Source: Comamonas sp. (lineage in GTDB: Bacteria; Pseudomonadota; Gammaproteobacteria; Burkholderiales; Burkholderiaceae_C). Taken from it: a stretch of 64,000 nucleotides of DNA. The notes below the pieces were generated by a model. The model was not told where the DNA came from, did not search any database, and saw nothing but the letters and a program-made list of their open reading frames with translations. Shown one piece after another: positions 29,163-38,099 of this stretch. The stretch spans positions 1-64,000 of the forward strand of contig JAITLR010000009.1 of the NCBI GenBank assembly GCA_031277805.1. The letters are read 5' to 3'. Within the stretch, counting starts at the first letter, position 1, and each line of letters opens with the position of its first letter. A program made the position numbers and the translations under genes.

Positions 29163-29987
29163 TTACTGGTGCCAGCTGACCACGCCGGTATAGGCCGTCA
29201 CCAGCACGATGATGCCGAAGACAATGCGGTACCAGGCAAACGGCACAAAGCTGTTGTGGGAGATAAAGCGCAGCAACCAGCGCACGCACAGCCAGGCGCT
29301 GATGAACGAGAACACCAGCCCCACCAGAAACAGCGGTGCATCGGCCATGCTCAGTGTGGCGCGCTCCTTGTACATGCTGTAGACGCCCGCACCAATCAGC
29401 GTGGGCATGCCCAGGAAGAAGGAGAAATCGGTCGCGGCCTTGCGCGACAGGCCCATCAGCATGCCGCCAATGATGGTGGAGCCGCTGCGGCTCATGCCCG
29501 GCACCAGCGCAAAGCACTGCACCAGACCGACCTTGAGCGCATCCATGACCGTCATATCGTCCACCGAATGCACGCGTGTGGCCGATGCAGGACGCTTTTC
29601 GGCCCACAGGATGATGAAGCCACCCACGATGAAGGTCGTGGCCACGATCACGGGCGTGAACAGATGCTCCTGCACCATCTTGCCCACAAGCAGCGCCAGC
29701 ACCACGGCAGGCAAGAAGCCGACAAAGACATTCAGCGCAAACTTCTGCGCCTCGCGGCTGGTGGGCAGCTCCACCAGCGTGCTGCGAATCTTCTGCCAGT
29801 AAACCAGCATCACGGCAAAGATGGCGCCGGTCTGGATGGCGATTTCAAACACCTTGGCCTTGCCGCCGACAAAGCCCATCAGCGAGCCTGCCAGGATCAG
29901 GTGACCGGTGGAGGAAATCGGCAAGAACTCGGTCAGTCCTTCCACAATGCCCATGATGGCGGCCTTGAGCAGCAATAAAGTATCCAC
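29163..29987 (-). CDS. uppP: Undecaprenyl-diphosphatase UppP (BacA)
   Basis: This polytopic inner-membrane phosphatase recycles undecaprenyl diphosphate for cell-wall synthesis and gives basal bacitracin resistance. A GTG start at 29987 ([18 protein letters not shown]) is chosen because AAGGAC lies upstream and the family starts here; it gives 274 aa. The two catalytic motifs are intact: [15 protein letters not shown] (about 16-30) and [11 protein letters not shown]. About eight hydrophobic segments are visible. It is convergent with the hydrolase gene and has its own upstream region toward the PsiF-like gene. Confidence 0.96.
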   Translation of the reverse strand: MDTLLLLKAAIMGIVEGLTEFLPISSTGHLILAGSLMGFVGGKAKVFEIAIQTGAIFAVMLVYWQKIRSTLVELPTSREAQKFALNVFVGFLPAVVLALLVGKMVQEHLFTPVIVATTFIVGGFIILWAEKRPASATRVHSVDDMTVMDALKVGLVQCFALVPGMSRSGSTIIGGMLMGLSRKAATDFSFFLGMPTLIGAGVYSMYKERATLSMADAPLFLVGLVFSFISAWLCVRWLLRFISHNSFVPFAWYRIVFGIIVLVTAYTGVVSWHQ

Positions 29988-30187
29988 GCGAATCGTCCTT
30001 TGGATGCAGGGTTGCAAAAGCTGCACATTATCCTCCGCGCAGTTTCAAGCCATGGGGGCCAGCAGGCCTGCTCTGCAAGCAATCGCAAATTTTTACAACG
30101 CCCGGCTTCTTGACATAGGCAAAGCCTTCAAGCTGTGCTGCAATGCTCAGGCGTCGGCTGTCGGCGTTTTCAAAAACCTCATACATC

Positions 30188-30466
30188 ATGAAAAAACTCG
30201 TTGTCCTGGCAGTAGTCTCCCTGGCTTGCAGCATGAGCATGGCCGCTGGCGACAAGCCCAAAACTGCCCAGCAGCAACTCATGGGCACCTGCAACACCGA
30301 AGCCGCGGGCAAGAAAGGCGATGAGCGCAAGGAGTTCATGAAGTCCTGCCTGTCCGATGGCCGCAAGCGCCAGCAGGAACGCATGAAGTCCTGCAACGTG
30401 GATGCCACCGGCAAGAAGGGCGACGAGCGCAAGGCTTTCATGAGCGAGTGCCTGAAGAAGGACTGA
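30188..30466 (+). CDS. Small secreted protein with two PsiF repeats
   Basis: The product is 92 aa: a Sec signal (residues 1-20, ending SMSMAAG) then two PsiF repeats. Repeat 1 is about 28-55 (QQQLMGTCNTEAAGKKGDER) and repeat 2 is about 62-89 (QERMKSCNVDATGKKGDER), each with a pair of cysteines likely to form a disulfide. E. coli PsiF is a phosphate-starvation-induced protein of the same design, but its function is unknown. No Pho box was recognised upstream. It is followed by a bidirectional terminator. Confidence 0.9.
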   Translation: MKKLVVLAVVSLACSMSMAAGDKPKTAQQQLMGTCNTEAAGKKGDERKEFMKSCLSDGRKRQQERMKSCNVDATGKKGDERKAFMSECLKKD

Positions 30467-30500
30467 TACCCGCCTTCTGCCCCGACTCCCACGGGCCAGC

Positions 30501-30531
30501 CAAAACGCCATGCATTGCATGGCGTTTTTCT
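30501..30531. terminator. Bidirectional intrinsic terminator
   Basis: AAAACGCCATGC and GCATGGCGTTTTT form a long stem with a 3-4-base loop between the convergent PsiF-like and PepSY genes. Confidence 0.9.
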
Positions 30532-30544
30532 TTGTACCCAACTA

Positions 30545-31789
30545 CTAGGGAGCTACAAGCTGCCCACGCCTGGCCCGGCGCTTGCGCCACCAGATCACCA
30601 CGCCGGTGATGGACAGCATGGCGACCATCACCCCCACCAGGGACATGAGCACGCGGCCGAAGGTACCGAGGATGCGCCCGCTGTGCAGGGGCAGCTGCAG
30701 CTGCACGAACACATCGGCACCCGTGCCATGCCAGGGACGATAGCTACCCAGCACCTCGCCGCTTTCCGAGCTTACATAGACATTGGACAGGCCCATGCCC
30801 ATGGCACCGGTCTCGTCGTCGGGGTCGAAGAAGGACACGTTGTAGAACGGGAAGTCACCGCCATACCAGATGCCGCCGGCTTCCGTCTTGATACCAAGGC
30901 GCATGGCCTCCTTGCGCGCGATTCCTATGGCCTCGGCAAAACCGATCTGCGGCTCGATATAGCTGCCAAAGGGCGCAGGCTTGAGCGTTTCGTAGGGGCC
31001 TGGCGTGGTGGTAGAGATCTTGCTCATCACCGGATAGAACACCTCGCGGTAGAGGTTGATCGAGAACGAGGTGAAGGCCACGATGACGATCACGCCCCAG
31101 ATCCACAGCGCGCCCGCACGGTGCAGGTCGAAGTTGAGCTTGTAGGCACCGGCCCCCCAGCGTATGCGCCAGGAAGGCAGCCAGCGCGACCACCAGGATT
31201 TGCCGCCAGCCTTCTGGCTCCGGGCCAATGCTCCGCCCTTTCGCTTCACCGGCAGGGTCAGCACCAGCGCCCAGAAGCTGTCGGCCAGCCACAGCAGCGC
31301 AAGGCCTCCCATGAACCAGTAGCCCCAGCGGTCGCTGCCCGCAAACGTGGGGCTGAGCAGGCTTTCATGCAGATGGCGCAGCCAGGGCATGAGGTTGCGC
31401 CAGCTCAGCGCCAGGCTTTTGGAGTCGCGATGGCCGGTGATCGTCCCTGTCACCGGGTCCACGAACACCGTGTTGTAGTCCAGCACATGGGGCTTGCCCG
31501 TGCCCTGATCCATCAGAGGGCGTACCAGAAAGGAGGCCGCCTCACCTTCGCGCAGGCCCAGGCTCATATAGGAAATCTCGACACGCGGATCGGCCGCCTG
31601 CACGACCTGCGCCAGCTGCAGCGGTGTCTGCAACTGACCGCGCCCCGGCGTATGCAGCATGTCGGCGTTGAGCCAGTCGTCGATTTCATGGTCCCACGAA
31701 AGCACCGCTCCCGTAAGGCCGGCCATGATGAGGAATGCCGCCAGAAACAGGCCCACCCAGCGGTGAACCACGGCCCACAGAGCTCTCAT
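30545..31789 (-). CDS. PepSY-associated transmembrane protein (iron-uptake type)
   Basis: The 414-aa membrane protein has four main transmembrane segments (about residues 10-31, 155-180, 230-253 and 375-400) and PepSY-type periplasmic regions. His residues line the helices (VVHRWVGLF, RHLHESLL, DLHRAGALW). This is the PiuB/PepSY_TM family, commonly encoded beside siderophore receptors and thought to act in reduction or handling of ferric siderophores; that is family knowledge. It starts 12 bases after the TonB receptor stop codon on the same strand, so the pair forms an operon behind the Fur box at 33995-34013. Confidence 0.88.
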   Translation of the reverse strand: MRALWAVVHRWVGLFLAAFLIMAGLTGAVLSWDHEIDDWLNADMLHTPGRGQLQTPLQLAQVVQAADPRVEISYMSLGLREGEAASFLVRPLMDQGTGKPHVLDYNTVFVDPVTGTITGHRDSKSLALSWRNLMPWLRHLHESLLSPTFAGSDRWGYWFMGGLALLWLADSFWALVLTLPVKRKGGALARSQKAGGKSWWSRWLPSWRIRWGAGAYKLNFDLHRAGALWIWGVIVIVAFTSFSINLYREVFYPVMSKISTTTPGPYETLKPAPFGSYIEPQIGFAEAIGIARKEAMRLGIKTEAGGIWYGGDFPFYNVSFFDPDDETGAMGMGLSNVYVSSESGEVLGSYRPWHGTGADVFVQLQLPLHSGRILGTFGRVLMSLVGVMVAMLSITGVVIWWRKRRARRGQLVAP

Positions 31790-31801
31790 GCCTGCTCAGC
31801 C

Positions 31802-33976
31802 TCAGAAGTTGACCGTGGCGCTGACGGACAGCGTGCGCGGCGCAGACTGCACCAGATAGTTGGCGCCCGGATAGCCGCCCACCGAGGCCCAGTAGTTCTT
31901 GTCGAACACATTGTCCAGGCGCGCGCGCAGCGTCAGCATGCGGTCATTGCCCAGATCGACCAGATAGCGCGCGCCGATGTCGGTACGCGTCCAACCCGCA
32001 ACTTTCAGAGTATTCGCAGCATTGGCGTACTGGCTTGATGTATGGGTCACACGCGCATTGAGTGCCAGGCCCGAAACGCCTGGCACATCCCAGTCCACCC
32101 CCAGCGTGGCCTGGGTCCTGGGCACGCCGATGGCGTAGCGGTTGAGCTGGGCCTCGTCGGCCGCCTGCTTGATCTTGGCCTGGGTCAACGTCAGGCCACC
32201 CAGCACGCGCAGGCCCTTGATGGGTTCACCGAAGACGGTGAACTCCATGCCCTGGTTGCGCTGCTTGCCATACTGGCCATAGACCTGATCGACCACATAG
32301 CTGCTGGGCACGTCGGTGGTGTAGAGGGCTGCCGTGGCACCCACGCCGCCGCGCTGCCACTTGACTCCGACCTCCTTCTGCTTGGACTTGTAAGGCGAAA
32401 ACACCTGACCGGCATTGAGTACGGGCAGGCCGTTGGCCGAGGTCGGCGCCACCGCGCCTTTGGTCAGGGCTTCAATGTAGTTGGCGTAGATGGACAAATC
32501 TTCGGTCGCCTTGAACACCAGACCCAGCATGGGCGTGGTGGCCGACTTGCGGTAGCCATCTGTCTGCTGGCCACTGGTGTAGTCATAGCTGCTCTGGTCT
32601 ATGCGTTGGCGGCGCAGGCCCAGCGTCACGCGCACACGGTCGTCGAGCATGGACAGCGTGTCGCCCAGGGCCAGGCTGTCAAAGCGGGTTTCGCCCACCT
32701 TGTGGGGGTTGGCCATGGAGCCGCCGAAGAAGGTATTCGCCGGCATGAGGCTGGCATAAGGGCTGTAGAGATTGTTGGTCACGCCGGACGCCATGGCCCA
32801 GGCACCGGTTTCCGTGGCGGAATAGGTGCTGGCCGAGGCCACCAGCTCATGGCCCACGCCGCCGGTCTGTAGTCGCGTGCGTAGGCCGGCTTCGGCCGTG
32901 CCCACACGGTCCTTGCGCACATTGTCAAAGCGCGTGCCCGTAGTGTCACCCTGGGCGTTGAGCACGGTCACGCCGCTGTTGATGTTGTCTTCCTTGCTGC
33001 GGCGCAGGCCACCCGCGGCCCAGGCGGTGGTGGAGTCATTGATATCCCACTCTCCACGCACGGTGGCAAACGCGTCTCGCTCGGTGGAGCGCGTCCAGTC
33101 CTGGCCGTAATTGATCTTGTTATCAGGTACGGCAGGAATGAAGCCCGAAGGCGTCACGCTGGGACGCCCACCACGATAACTGCTGCGCTGGTAGCCCACG
33201 TCGGCCGACAGGCGCACATCGCGGCTGCGCCAGTCCAGACCCACACCCAGTGCTGTCAGTGCACGGTCCTCGCCGTGGATGCCAGTGCCGCCGTCACGCC
33301 GCACGGCGTTCAGCCGTATACCCGCGCTCTGGTCCGGACCAAAGCGGCGCGACAGGTCTGCCGAAGCAAAAGCCTGGCCGCCGGTCTGTATGCCCGTGCT
33401 CAATTGCGTGAGGGGCTCGCTGCCTGCACGCTTGGGCAGCAGGCTGATCACACCGCCCACGCCGCTGCCCCCCGGGGCTGCGCCGTTGAGAAAGGCATTC
33501 GCGCCGCGCAGCACTTCCACACGCTCGAAGAATTCAGAGGCCACGTATTGGCGCGGCAGCAAGCCGTAGAGGCCGTTGTAGGCAATATCGTCCGAATACA
33601 CGGGCATGCCGCGCAACATGTACAGCTCCTGGAAGTTGCCATAGCCACGCGCCTGGCGTATCGAAGGATCGTTCAGCAGCACATCGCCGACGCTCTTGGA
33701 CTGTGTGTCCTCAATCAGCTGGCTGGTATAGGCCGTGGAGGAAAACGAGGAACTCTTCCAGTCCTGCGTGCCCAGGATGCCGGTACGTGCGCCGGTTGCC
33801 ACCTGCCCGCCCGCAAAAGGTTTGGCCAGGCCCTGTGCCGAGGCATCGGCGCTGGCCTCCACGGTCACGGCCTGCAGGGTGGCCTCCTGGCCGGCGGTGT
33901 CTGCCACCTGGGCAAAAAGGGCTTGCTGGCTGCTCAGTGCGATGGCGGCCAGGGAAATCTGACGAAGGGAAAACAT
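31802..33976 (-). CDS. TonB-dependent siderophore receptor
   Basis: The 724-aa outer-membrane receptor has a signal peptide (about residues 1-22) and a TonB-box-like segment (LQAVTVEA, about 34-41). The plug domain includes SVGDVLLNDPSIRQARGYGN and VEVLRGANAFLNGAAPGGSG. A 22-strand-type barrel ends in SVSATVNF with terminal Phe. This layout is that of FhuA/FpvA-like ferric siderophore receptors; which siderophore cannot be read. A strong Fur box lies just upstream, so iron repression is expected. It is the first gene of an operon with the PepSY protein. Confidence 0.94.
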   Translation of the reverse strand: MFSLRQISLAAIALSSQQALFAQVADTAGQEATLQAVTVEASADASAQGLAKPFAGGQVATGARTGILGTQDWKSSSFSSTAYTSQLIEDTQSKSVGDVLLNDPSIRQARGYGNFQELYMLRGMPVYSDDIAYNGLYGLLPRQYVASEFFERVEVLRGANAFLNGAAPGGSGVGGVISLLPKRAGSEPLTQLSTGIQTGGQAFASADLSRRFGPDQSAGIRLNAVRRDGGTGIHGEDRALTALGVGLDWRSRDVRLSADVGYQRSSYRGGRPSVTPSGFIPAVPDNKINYGQDWTRSTERDAFATVRGEWDINDSTTAWAAGGLRRSKEDNINSGVTVLNAQGDTTGTRFDNVRKDRVGTAEAGLRTRLQTGGVGHELVASASTYSATETGAWAMASGVTNNLYSPYASLMPANTFFGGSMANPHKVGETRFDSLALGDTLSMLDDRVRVTLGLRRQRIDQSSYDYTSGQQTDGYRKSATTPMLGLVFKATEDLSIYANYIEALTKGAVAPTSANGLPVLNAGQVFSPYKSKQKEVGVKWQRGGVGATAALYTTDVPSSYVVDQVYGQYGKQRNQGMEFTVFGEPIKGLRVLGGLTLTQAKIKQAADEAQLNRYAIGVPRTQATLGVDWDVPGVSGLALNARVTHTSSQYANAANTLKVAGWTRTDIGARYLVDLGNDRMLTLRARLDNVFDKNYWASVGGYPGANYLVQSAPRTLSVSATVNF

Positions 33977-33994
33977 CTATTAAATCTTATTAAG

Positions 33995-34013
33995 AATGAT
34001 TTTCATAATCATT
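33995..34013 (-). promoter_or_regulatory. Fur box
   Basis: The 19 bases AATGATTTTCATAATCATT form a near-perfect inverted repeat matching the Fur consensus (GATAATGATAATCATTATC) at most positions. The site is 18 bases upstream of the TonB receptor start codon. Confidence 0.85.
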
Positions 34014-34257
34014 TGATTTTATGTTTTCACCAACCAGAGCCGTGCTGCAAACACCCTGCTGCCGCCACGGCCACAGCGCCGGACAGGCTGCAAGCACCGG
34101 CACTTCGGTATAGACGGCAGCGTCCACTGCCGCGCATTGGCTGCCATCTGCACCAGCCCTCTGCAGCCCACGCCCGGTTTTCGCCGCTTCGTCGCAAAGC
34201 GCTGGAAGAGCAAACGCCTCATCCGCACAGTCATGGTCACCCACCCAGGAGAGCGCC

Positions 34258-34671
34258 ATGCAACTCACACCTCTGATCGCCGTCCACATGAGCTGTGCCA
34301 TTGCGGCCACCGCCATCGGCCCCATCGCACTGTGGGCCCGCCGCAGCGGCTCGGCCGCCCGGCCAGGTCTGCACCGCGCGGCGGGCTATGCATTTGTGCT
34401 GCTGATGGTGGCCACGGCCATTACCGCCCTCTTCATCCGTGACCACAAGCTGCCCAACTGGCAGGGCTTCACGCCCATCCATCTGCTGATACCACTCACG
34501 CTGACTGGCCTGGTCTATGCGTTCTGGAGTCTGAGCCGGGGCCGCATCGACCAGCACCGCCACACCATGCGCAGGCTGTATTTCGGCGCTTGCGTGACGG
34601 CAGGCATCTTCACGCTGGTACCGGGGCGGCTCATAGGCGACTGGGTCTGGCAGCAGGTGCTGGTGCTCTGA
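34258..34671 (+). CDS. DUF2306-family membrane protein
   Basis: The 137-aa protein has AGGAG eight bases before its ATG and four hydrophobic segments (about residues 5-26, 45-62, 75-92 and 108-132). Conserved His residues occur (VHMSCAI, RPGLHRAAGY, QHRHTMRRLYF), a pattern known from DUF2306 proteins. These are predicted membrane proteins of unknown function, possibly heme- or metal-linked because of the histidines. It is followed 44 bases later by the 2TM gene and the LytS/LytTR pair on the same strand, and may be co-transcribed with them. It is divergent from the Fur-controlled receptor across about 280 bases, so iron control in this direction is possible but unproven. Confidence 0.8.
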   Translation: MQLTPLIAVHMSCAIAATAIGPIALWARRSGSAARPGLHRAAGYAFVLLMVATAITALFIRDHKLPNWQGFTPIHLLIPLTLTGLVYAFWSLSRGRIDQHRHTMRRLYFGACVTAGIFTLVPGRLIGDWVWQQVLVL

Positions 34672-34715
34672 ACCGCCAGCGGATTTTCCAAACATTCACC
34701 CTGAAGGAGTCCCAT

Positions 34716-35018
34716 ATGTCCGCCTATAACCACAATCTGACGGATTCACCCGACGAGCAGCTCAGAATGGCCCGGCGCCGCGCGCGCATGAAGCTGGGCT
34801 GGTATCTGCATGCCTCGGTCTATATTCTGGTGAACCTGGGCCTGACCACGCTGGCGGCGCTGCAGGGCCGGCACTGGGCCGTCTACCCGGCGGTCTTCTG
34901 GGGTCTGGGTCTGGCCATGCATGGCGCAACCGTCTGGATCAGCAGCCCGCACTCCGCCTTGTGGGCCCGCATGGTGGACAAGGAGTTGCGCGCCATGCAA
35001 AGCCCGAATAAAAAATAG
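34716..35018 (+). CDS. 2TM-domain membrane protein
   Basis: The product is 100 aa with a strong ribosome site (GAAGGAG). The 2TM domain (PF13239-like) comprises two helices at about residues 28-48 and 54-76, preceded by ARRRARMKLGWYLHASVYI. Such proteins are often encoded next to LytS-type kinases, and in some kinases the domain is fused to the N-terminus. Here it precedes such a kinase by 19 bases, so it likely forms part of the same signalling unit. Its function is unknown. Confidence 0.8.
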   Translation: MSAYNHNLTDSPDEQLRMARRRARMKLGWYLHASVYILVNLGLTTLAALQGRHWAVYPAVFWGLGLAMHGATVWISSPHSALWARMVDKELRAMQSPNKK

Positions 35019-35037
35019 CCCTGAGCCCCTGCACACC

Positions 35038-36141
35038 ATGTTCATCACCCATCGCGCCATGCCGTCCACTGCTTCTGCGACAGCGTCCTTTCCTGCTCTG
35101 CTGCTGCGCCATGGCGCAGCCACCACACTGGTCTGCCTCTTCATCACCCTGGCCCTGACGCTGATGGGGCAAGGAAGCTGGGATGTGAACCTGGTCTATT
35201 CGCTGGCCATAGGCCTGCCCAGCTGGCTGAGCATAGAACTGGGCCGCATGCTGCTGAGCCGCGGCAGCGATATTCCCTGGCCCCAGGGCTGGCGCGGGGT
35301 AGTGCTGGTGGTGTTGGGCGGGGCTATCGGCTTTGGCATCGGCAACCTGATAGGCCAGACCTACCAAGCCCATGTTCAACCAGGACAGCAGCAGCCCCCC
35401 AGGCTTCTGTTTCCCCTGGTCATCACCATCATCACCGGCGCCGGCATGTCGGCCATGTACTACCTGATAGGCAAGTCGCGCTATCTGCAAATGCAGGCCG
35501 AGCAGGCACAGCGCCAGGCGGCCGAGGCCCAGCTTAAGCTGCTGCAGACCCAGCTGGAGCCCCACATGCTGTTCAACACCCTGGCCAATCTGCAGGTGCT
35601 GGTGGCCAGCGACCCCGAACGCGCGCAGGTCATGCTCCAGCATCTGATCGCCTACCTGCGCGCCACGCTGGGCGGCTCGCGCAGCCAGATGCACAGCCTG
35701 CGCTTGGAGTTCGAGCGGCTGGACGACTACCTGGCCCTGATGGCCATACGCATGGGAGATCGCCTGCGCTACACGCTGGACCTGCCCGAGACCCTGGCTG
35801 CCACACCCGTTCCCACGCTGCTGCTGCAGCCCCTGGTGGAAAACTGCATACGCCACGGCCTGGAGCCGCAACTGGCTGGCGGCAGTATCACGGTGACGGC
35901 ACGCACATCGCAGGCAGGCGGCACCCTGGAGCTTTGTGTACACGATACCGGTCGGGGCCTGCCTGCGCACCCTGCCCCTGCAGCCTCTGCCGAAACCTCG
36001 GGCTTCGGCACGGCCCAGGTCCGTGAGCGGCTGTTCAACTGCTACGGCGAAGCCGCACGTTTCGAACTGAGCTCCGTCGATAGTGGTGGCACACTGGCGC
36101 GCATACTCATCCCGCTGCCGACATCCCACAAGGAGAGCTGA
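35038..36141 (+). CDS. LytS/YehU-type sensor histidine kinase
   Basis: The 367-aa membrane kinase has four hydrophobic segments (about residues 28-45, 50-65, 85-105 and 123-145), a coiled stretch rich in Gln/Glu/Ala (150-172), a His_kinase (PF06580) domain with the phosphoacceptor H176 in QLEPHMLFNTLANLQ, and an ATP-binding domain with the N-box LQPLVENCIRHGL and G-box DTGRGLP. Its stop codon overlaps the start of the response regulator (TGATG at 36139-36143), implying translational coupling. The signal is unknown. Confidence 0.92.
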   Translation: MFITHRAMPSTASATASFPALLLRHGAATTLVCLFITLALTLMGQGSWDVNLVYSLAIGLPSWLSIELGRMLLSRGSDIPWPQGWRGVVLVVLGGAIGFGIGNLIGQTYQAHVQPGQQQPPRLLFPLVITIITGAGMSAMYYLIGKSRYLQMQAEQAQRQAAEAQLKLLQTQLEPHMLFNTLANLQVLVASDPERAQVMLQHLIAYLRATLGGSRSQMHSLRLEFERLDDYLALMAIRMGDRLRYTLDLPETLAATPVPTLLLQPLVENCIRHGLEPQLAGGSITVTARTSQAGGTLELCVHDTGRGLPAHPAPAASAETSGFGTAQVRERLFNCYGEAARFELSSVDSGGTLARILIPLPTSHKES

Positions 36142-36950
36142 TGCACGCACCGCGCGCCCTGATTGCCGAAGACGAACCCTTGCTGGCCCAGGCCCTGCAG
36201 CAGGCACTGGCCAAGGCCTGGCCCGAATTGCAGATCGCCGCCACCGTGGGCGACGGACTCAGCGCCGCTCAAAAGGCGCTGGAATTGCAGCCCGACATTC
36301 TGCTTTTCGACATCCGCATGCCGGGCCAGAGCGGCATAGACGCCGCGGCCGAGGTGGCCGACGCCTGGCCCGACCGGCAGGCCCTGCCGGCCCTGGTCTT
36401 TGTCACGGCCTATGACCAGTACGCGATCGCTGCCTTCGAGGCTCAGGCTGCAGACTATGTGCTCAAGCCTGTGCAGGCCCCGCGCCTGCAGCAAACCGTG
36501 CAGCGCCTGCAGAACTGGTGGCAGCAACGCCAGCAGACGCAGGTCGAAGCCAGCGACGATGCGCAGCAGACCCAGCTGGCGCAGCTGCTGCAACTGCAGT
36601 TGTCGCTGAATGCGGCGCAGCCCGCGCCGTTGCAGATCATCCAGGCCAGCGTAGGCAGCCAAATTCACATGGTGAGGGTGCAGGACATTGTCTATCTGGA
36701 GGCTGCAGACAAATACCTGCGCGTGCTGACCAGCGGTCAGGAATACCTGATCCGCACGCCACTCAAGGACTTGCTGCCCCAGCTTGATGGCCAGCAGTTC
36801 TGGCAGATTCATCGCGGCACCGTGGTCAGAGCCGATGCCATCGACCGCGTGCAGCGCGACGAGGCTGGGCGTCTGTGGTTGCAGCTGCGTGGTCGCCCCG
36901 AAAAGCTTGCGGTCAGTCGCCTTTATGCCACGCGCTTCAAGGCGATGTAG
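36141..36950 (+). CDS. LytTR-family response regulator
   Basis: The 269-aa protein has a receiver domain (1-125) with acidic pocket EDEP at 10-13, phosphoacceptor Asp57 (LLFDIRMPGQSG) and the KPVQ switch lysine. A Gln-rich linker (about 125-155) precedes a LytTR DNA-binding domain (about 160-269; VQDIVYLEAADKYLRVLT, FWQIHRGTVV). It is the partner of the upstream kinase by overlap. LytTR regulators bind short imperfect direct repeats; no target in this window was identified. It converges on the ABC ATPase gene with 7 bases between. Confidence 0.94.
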   Translation: MHAPRALIAEDEPLLAQALQQALAKAWPELQIAATVGDGLSAAQKALELQPDILLFDIRMPGQSGIDAAAEVADAWPDRQALPALVFVTAYDQYAIAAFEAQAADYVLKPVQAPRLQQTVQRLQNWWQQRQQTQVEASDDAQQTQLAQLLQLQLSLNAAQPAPLQIIQASVGSQIHMVRVQDIVYLEAADKYLRVLTSGQEYLIRTPLKDLLPQLDGQQFWQIHRGTVVRADAIDRVQRDEAGRLWLQLRGRPEKLAVSRLYATRFKAM

Positions 36951-36957
36951 CTCCTTG

Positions 36958-37617
36958 TCACATCGTCATCACATCGTCCCAGGGCACGCCTTGCATGGCA
37001 TCCCAATGCGCCACGATCACGCTGCGTGGCCGACCTGGTTTCTTCAGGTCTGCAGCCATGGCTGCCAGTGCCTGCTGCACATAACGCTCGGAAGGCTTGT
37101 CCAGCGCGGCCAGCGGTTCGTCGATCAGCACCAGCTGCGCCCCGCTGGCCCAGCCCGCCGCCATCCATAGCTTGCGCTGCGAGCCCGACGACAGGGCCAG
37201 CAGTGGCTTGTGCAGATGCGGCTGCAACGCGAAGCCTTGCACATGTTGCTCGAATTCGCTTTGCGACCAGTGCGGGTAGATCGTGCGCTGCAGCGCCACC
37301 CAGTCCGCCACAGGCATGCGGCTGAGCGCATCGCCCAGAGGCTGGCGCGGGTCCTGCCAGAAAAAGGCTTGCGCACTCAGTCCGGCACCGTCGGCAAAGC
37401 CGTAGCGCAGCGTCCCTGCACTCAAAGGCAACTGCCCGGCCAGCAGCTTGAGCCAGCTGCTTTTGCCCGTACCCTCATCGCCCTGCAGCAGGCATAGACC
37501 GGCATGCCAGCAGTGGGAAACCTCATTGGCCACCAGCCGCCCCGGGTAGCCGAAGTTGAGCTGCATCGCCTGCACCATGCAGCGCATGGCTGCACCGTTA
37601 TCGACATCAGAATTCAT
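36958..37617 (-). CDS. Orphan ABC-type ATPase with a degenerate signature motif
   Basis: The 219-aa protein has a single nucleotide-binding domain: Walker A GDEGTGKSS at 46-54, ABC signature LSSGSQRK at 142-149 in place of LSGGQ, and Walker B LVLIDEP at 162-168 followed by LAALDK. No membrane subunit or binding protein is adjacent. It may energise a permease encoded elsewhere or act as a soluble ATPase. The start ATG at 37617 lies at the edge of a dispersed repeat, and the first residues (MNSDVDNG) resemble the start of the CoxD-like protein (MNSEVNVV), whose start is also at a repeat edge; MRCMVQAMQL at residue 11 may be a truer beginning. Confidence 0.75.
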   Translation of the reverse strand: MNSDVDNGAAMRCMVQAMQLNFGYPGRLVANEVSHCWHAGLCLLQGDEGTGKSSWLKLLAGQLPLSAGTLRYGFADGAGLSAQAFFWQDPRQPLGDALSRMPVADWVALQRTIYPHWSQSEFEQHVQGFALQPHLHKPLLALSSGSQRKLWMAAGWASGAQLVLIDEPLAALDKPSERYVQQALAAMAADLKKPGRPRSVIVAHWDAMQGVPWDDVMTM

Positions 37618-37662
37618 AGCTGCATGCGCTTTATGAACAAGGGACAGCGCCCGATTTTCATC
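37611..37662. repeat. Dispersed repeat copy overlapping the ABC ATPase start codon
   Basis: ATTCATAGCTGCATGCGCTT, then TATGAACAAGGG and GATTTTCATCAATTCC, parallels the copy at 51633-51692 (ATTCATAGCTGTTTGCGCTT, TTTTTCATTCAAAA). On the minus strand the repeat ends AGCTATGAAT and supplies the ATG of the gene at 36958-37617. Confidence 0.6.
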
Positions 37663-37733
37663 AATTCCTCACGCCAGAATATGCGCTGCAGCGCAGGCAC
37701 AATGGCGTCCCTGTGAACTGCGGGCAATATGCC

Positions 37734-38099
37734 ATGACTCTGGACTATCTCGAATTTGATTACAGCGAAGATGAAGAAGGCACGGGAACCTGGGATGCCA
37801 TGGCCAGTGTCAAGGCCGAGCGCGTAGCTGCGCTGGCCGCCGAGATTGCCCAGCTGCTGCAATGGGCCCTGCGCCGGTTCGCCGGTCACCAGGGCGCCGT
37901 CGAAGAAGGCATGGACTGGGACTATGACCTGCAGTCCCAGGACGAGGATGGCCAGCCCCTGCCCGCCCGGTTTGACACCGCCAGCGGCCAGCTGGCATTG
38001 CAGGCCAGCGCCACGGGCTACACCACGGTCAGCCTGTCGCTGTCAGGCTCGGCCCGGTTTGGCGATGCACTGCGCGAAGCATTCGGGCTGGACGATTAA
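37734..38099 (+). CDS. Conserved-looking acidic hypothetical protein
   Basis: The ATG at 37734 (MTLDYLEFDYSEDEEGTGTW) gives 121 aa; a GTG at 37713 would add seven residues. The protein is acidic and soluble, without signal peptide or membrane segments. A helix (about 20-45, KAERVAALAAEIAQLLQWAL) is followed by a mixed strand region (VEEGMDWDYDLQSQDEDG, TGYTTVSLSLSGSARFGDAL). I cannot assign a family or function. Codon use matches neighbours, and the gene is bounded by the divergent ABC ATPase and the convergent outer-membrane factor gene, whose stop codon overlaps its own by 3 bases. Confidence 0.7.
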   Translation: MTLDYLEFDYSEDEEGTGTWDAMASVKAERVAALAAEIAQLLQWALRRFAGHQGAVEEGMDWDYDLQSQDEDGQPLPARFDTASGQLALQASATGYTTVSLSLSGSARFGDALREAFGLDD

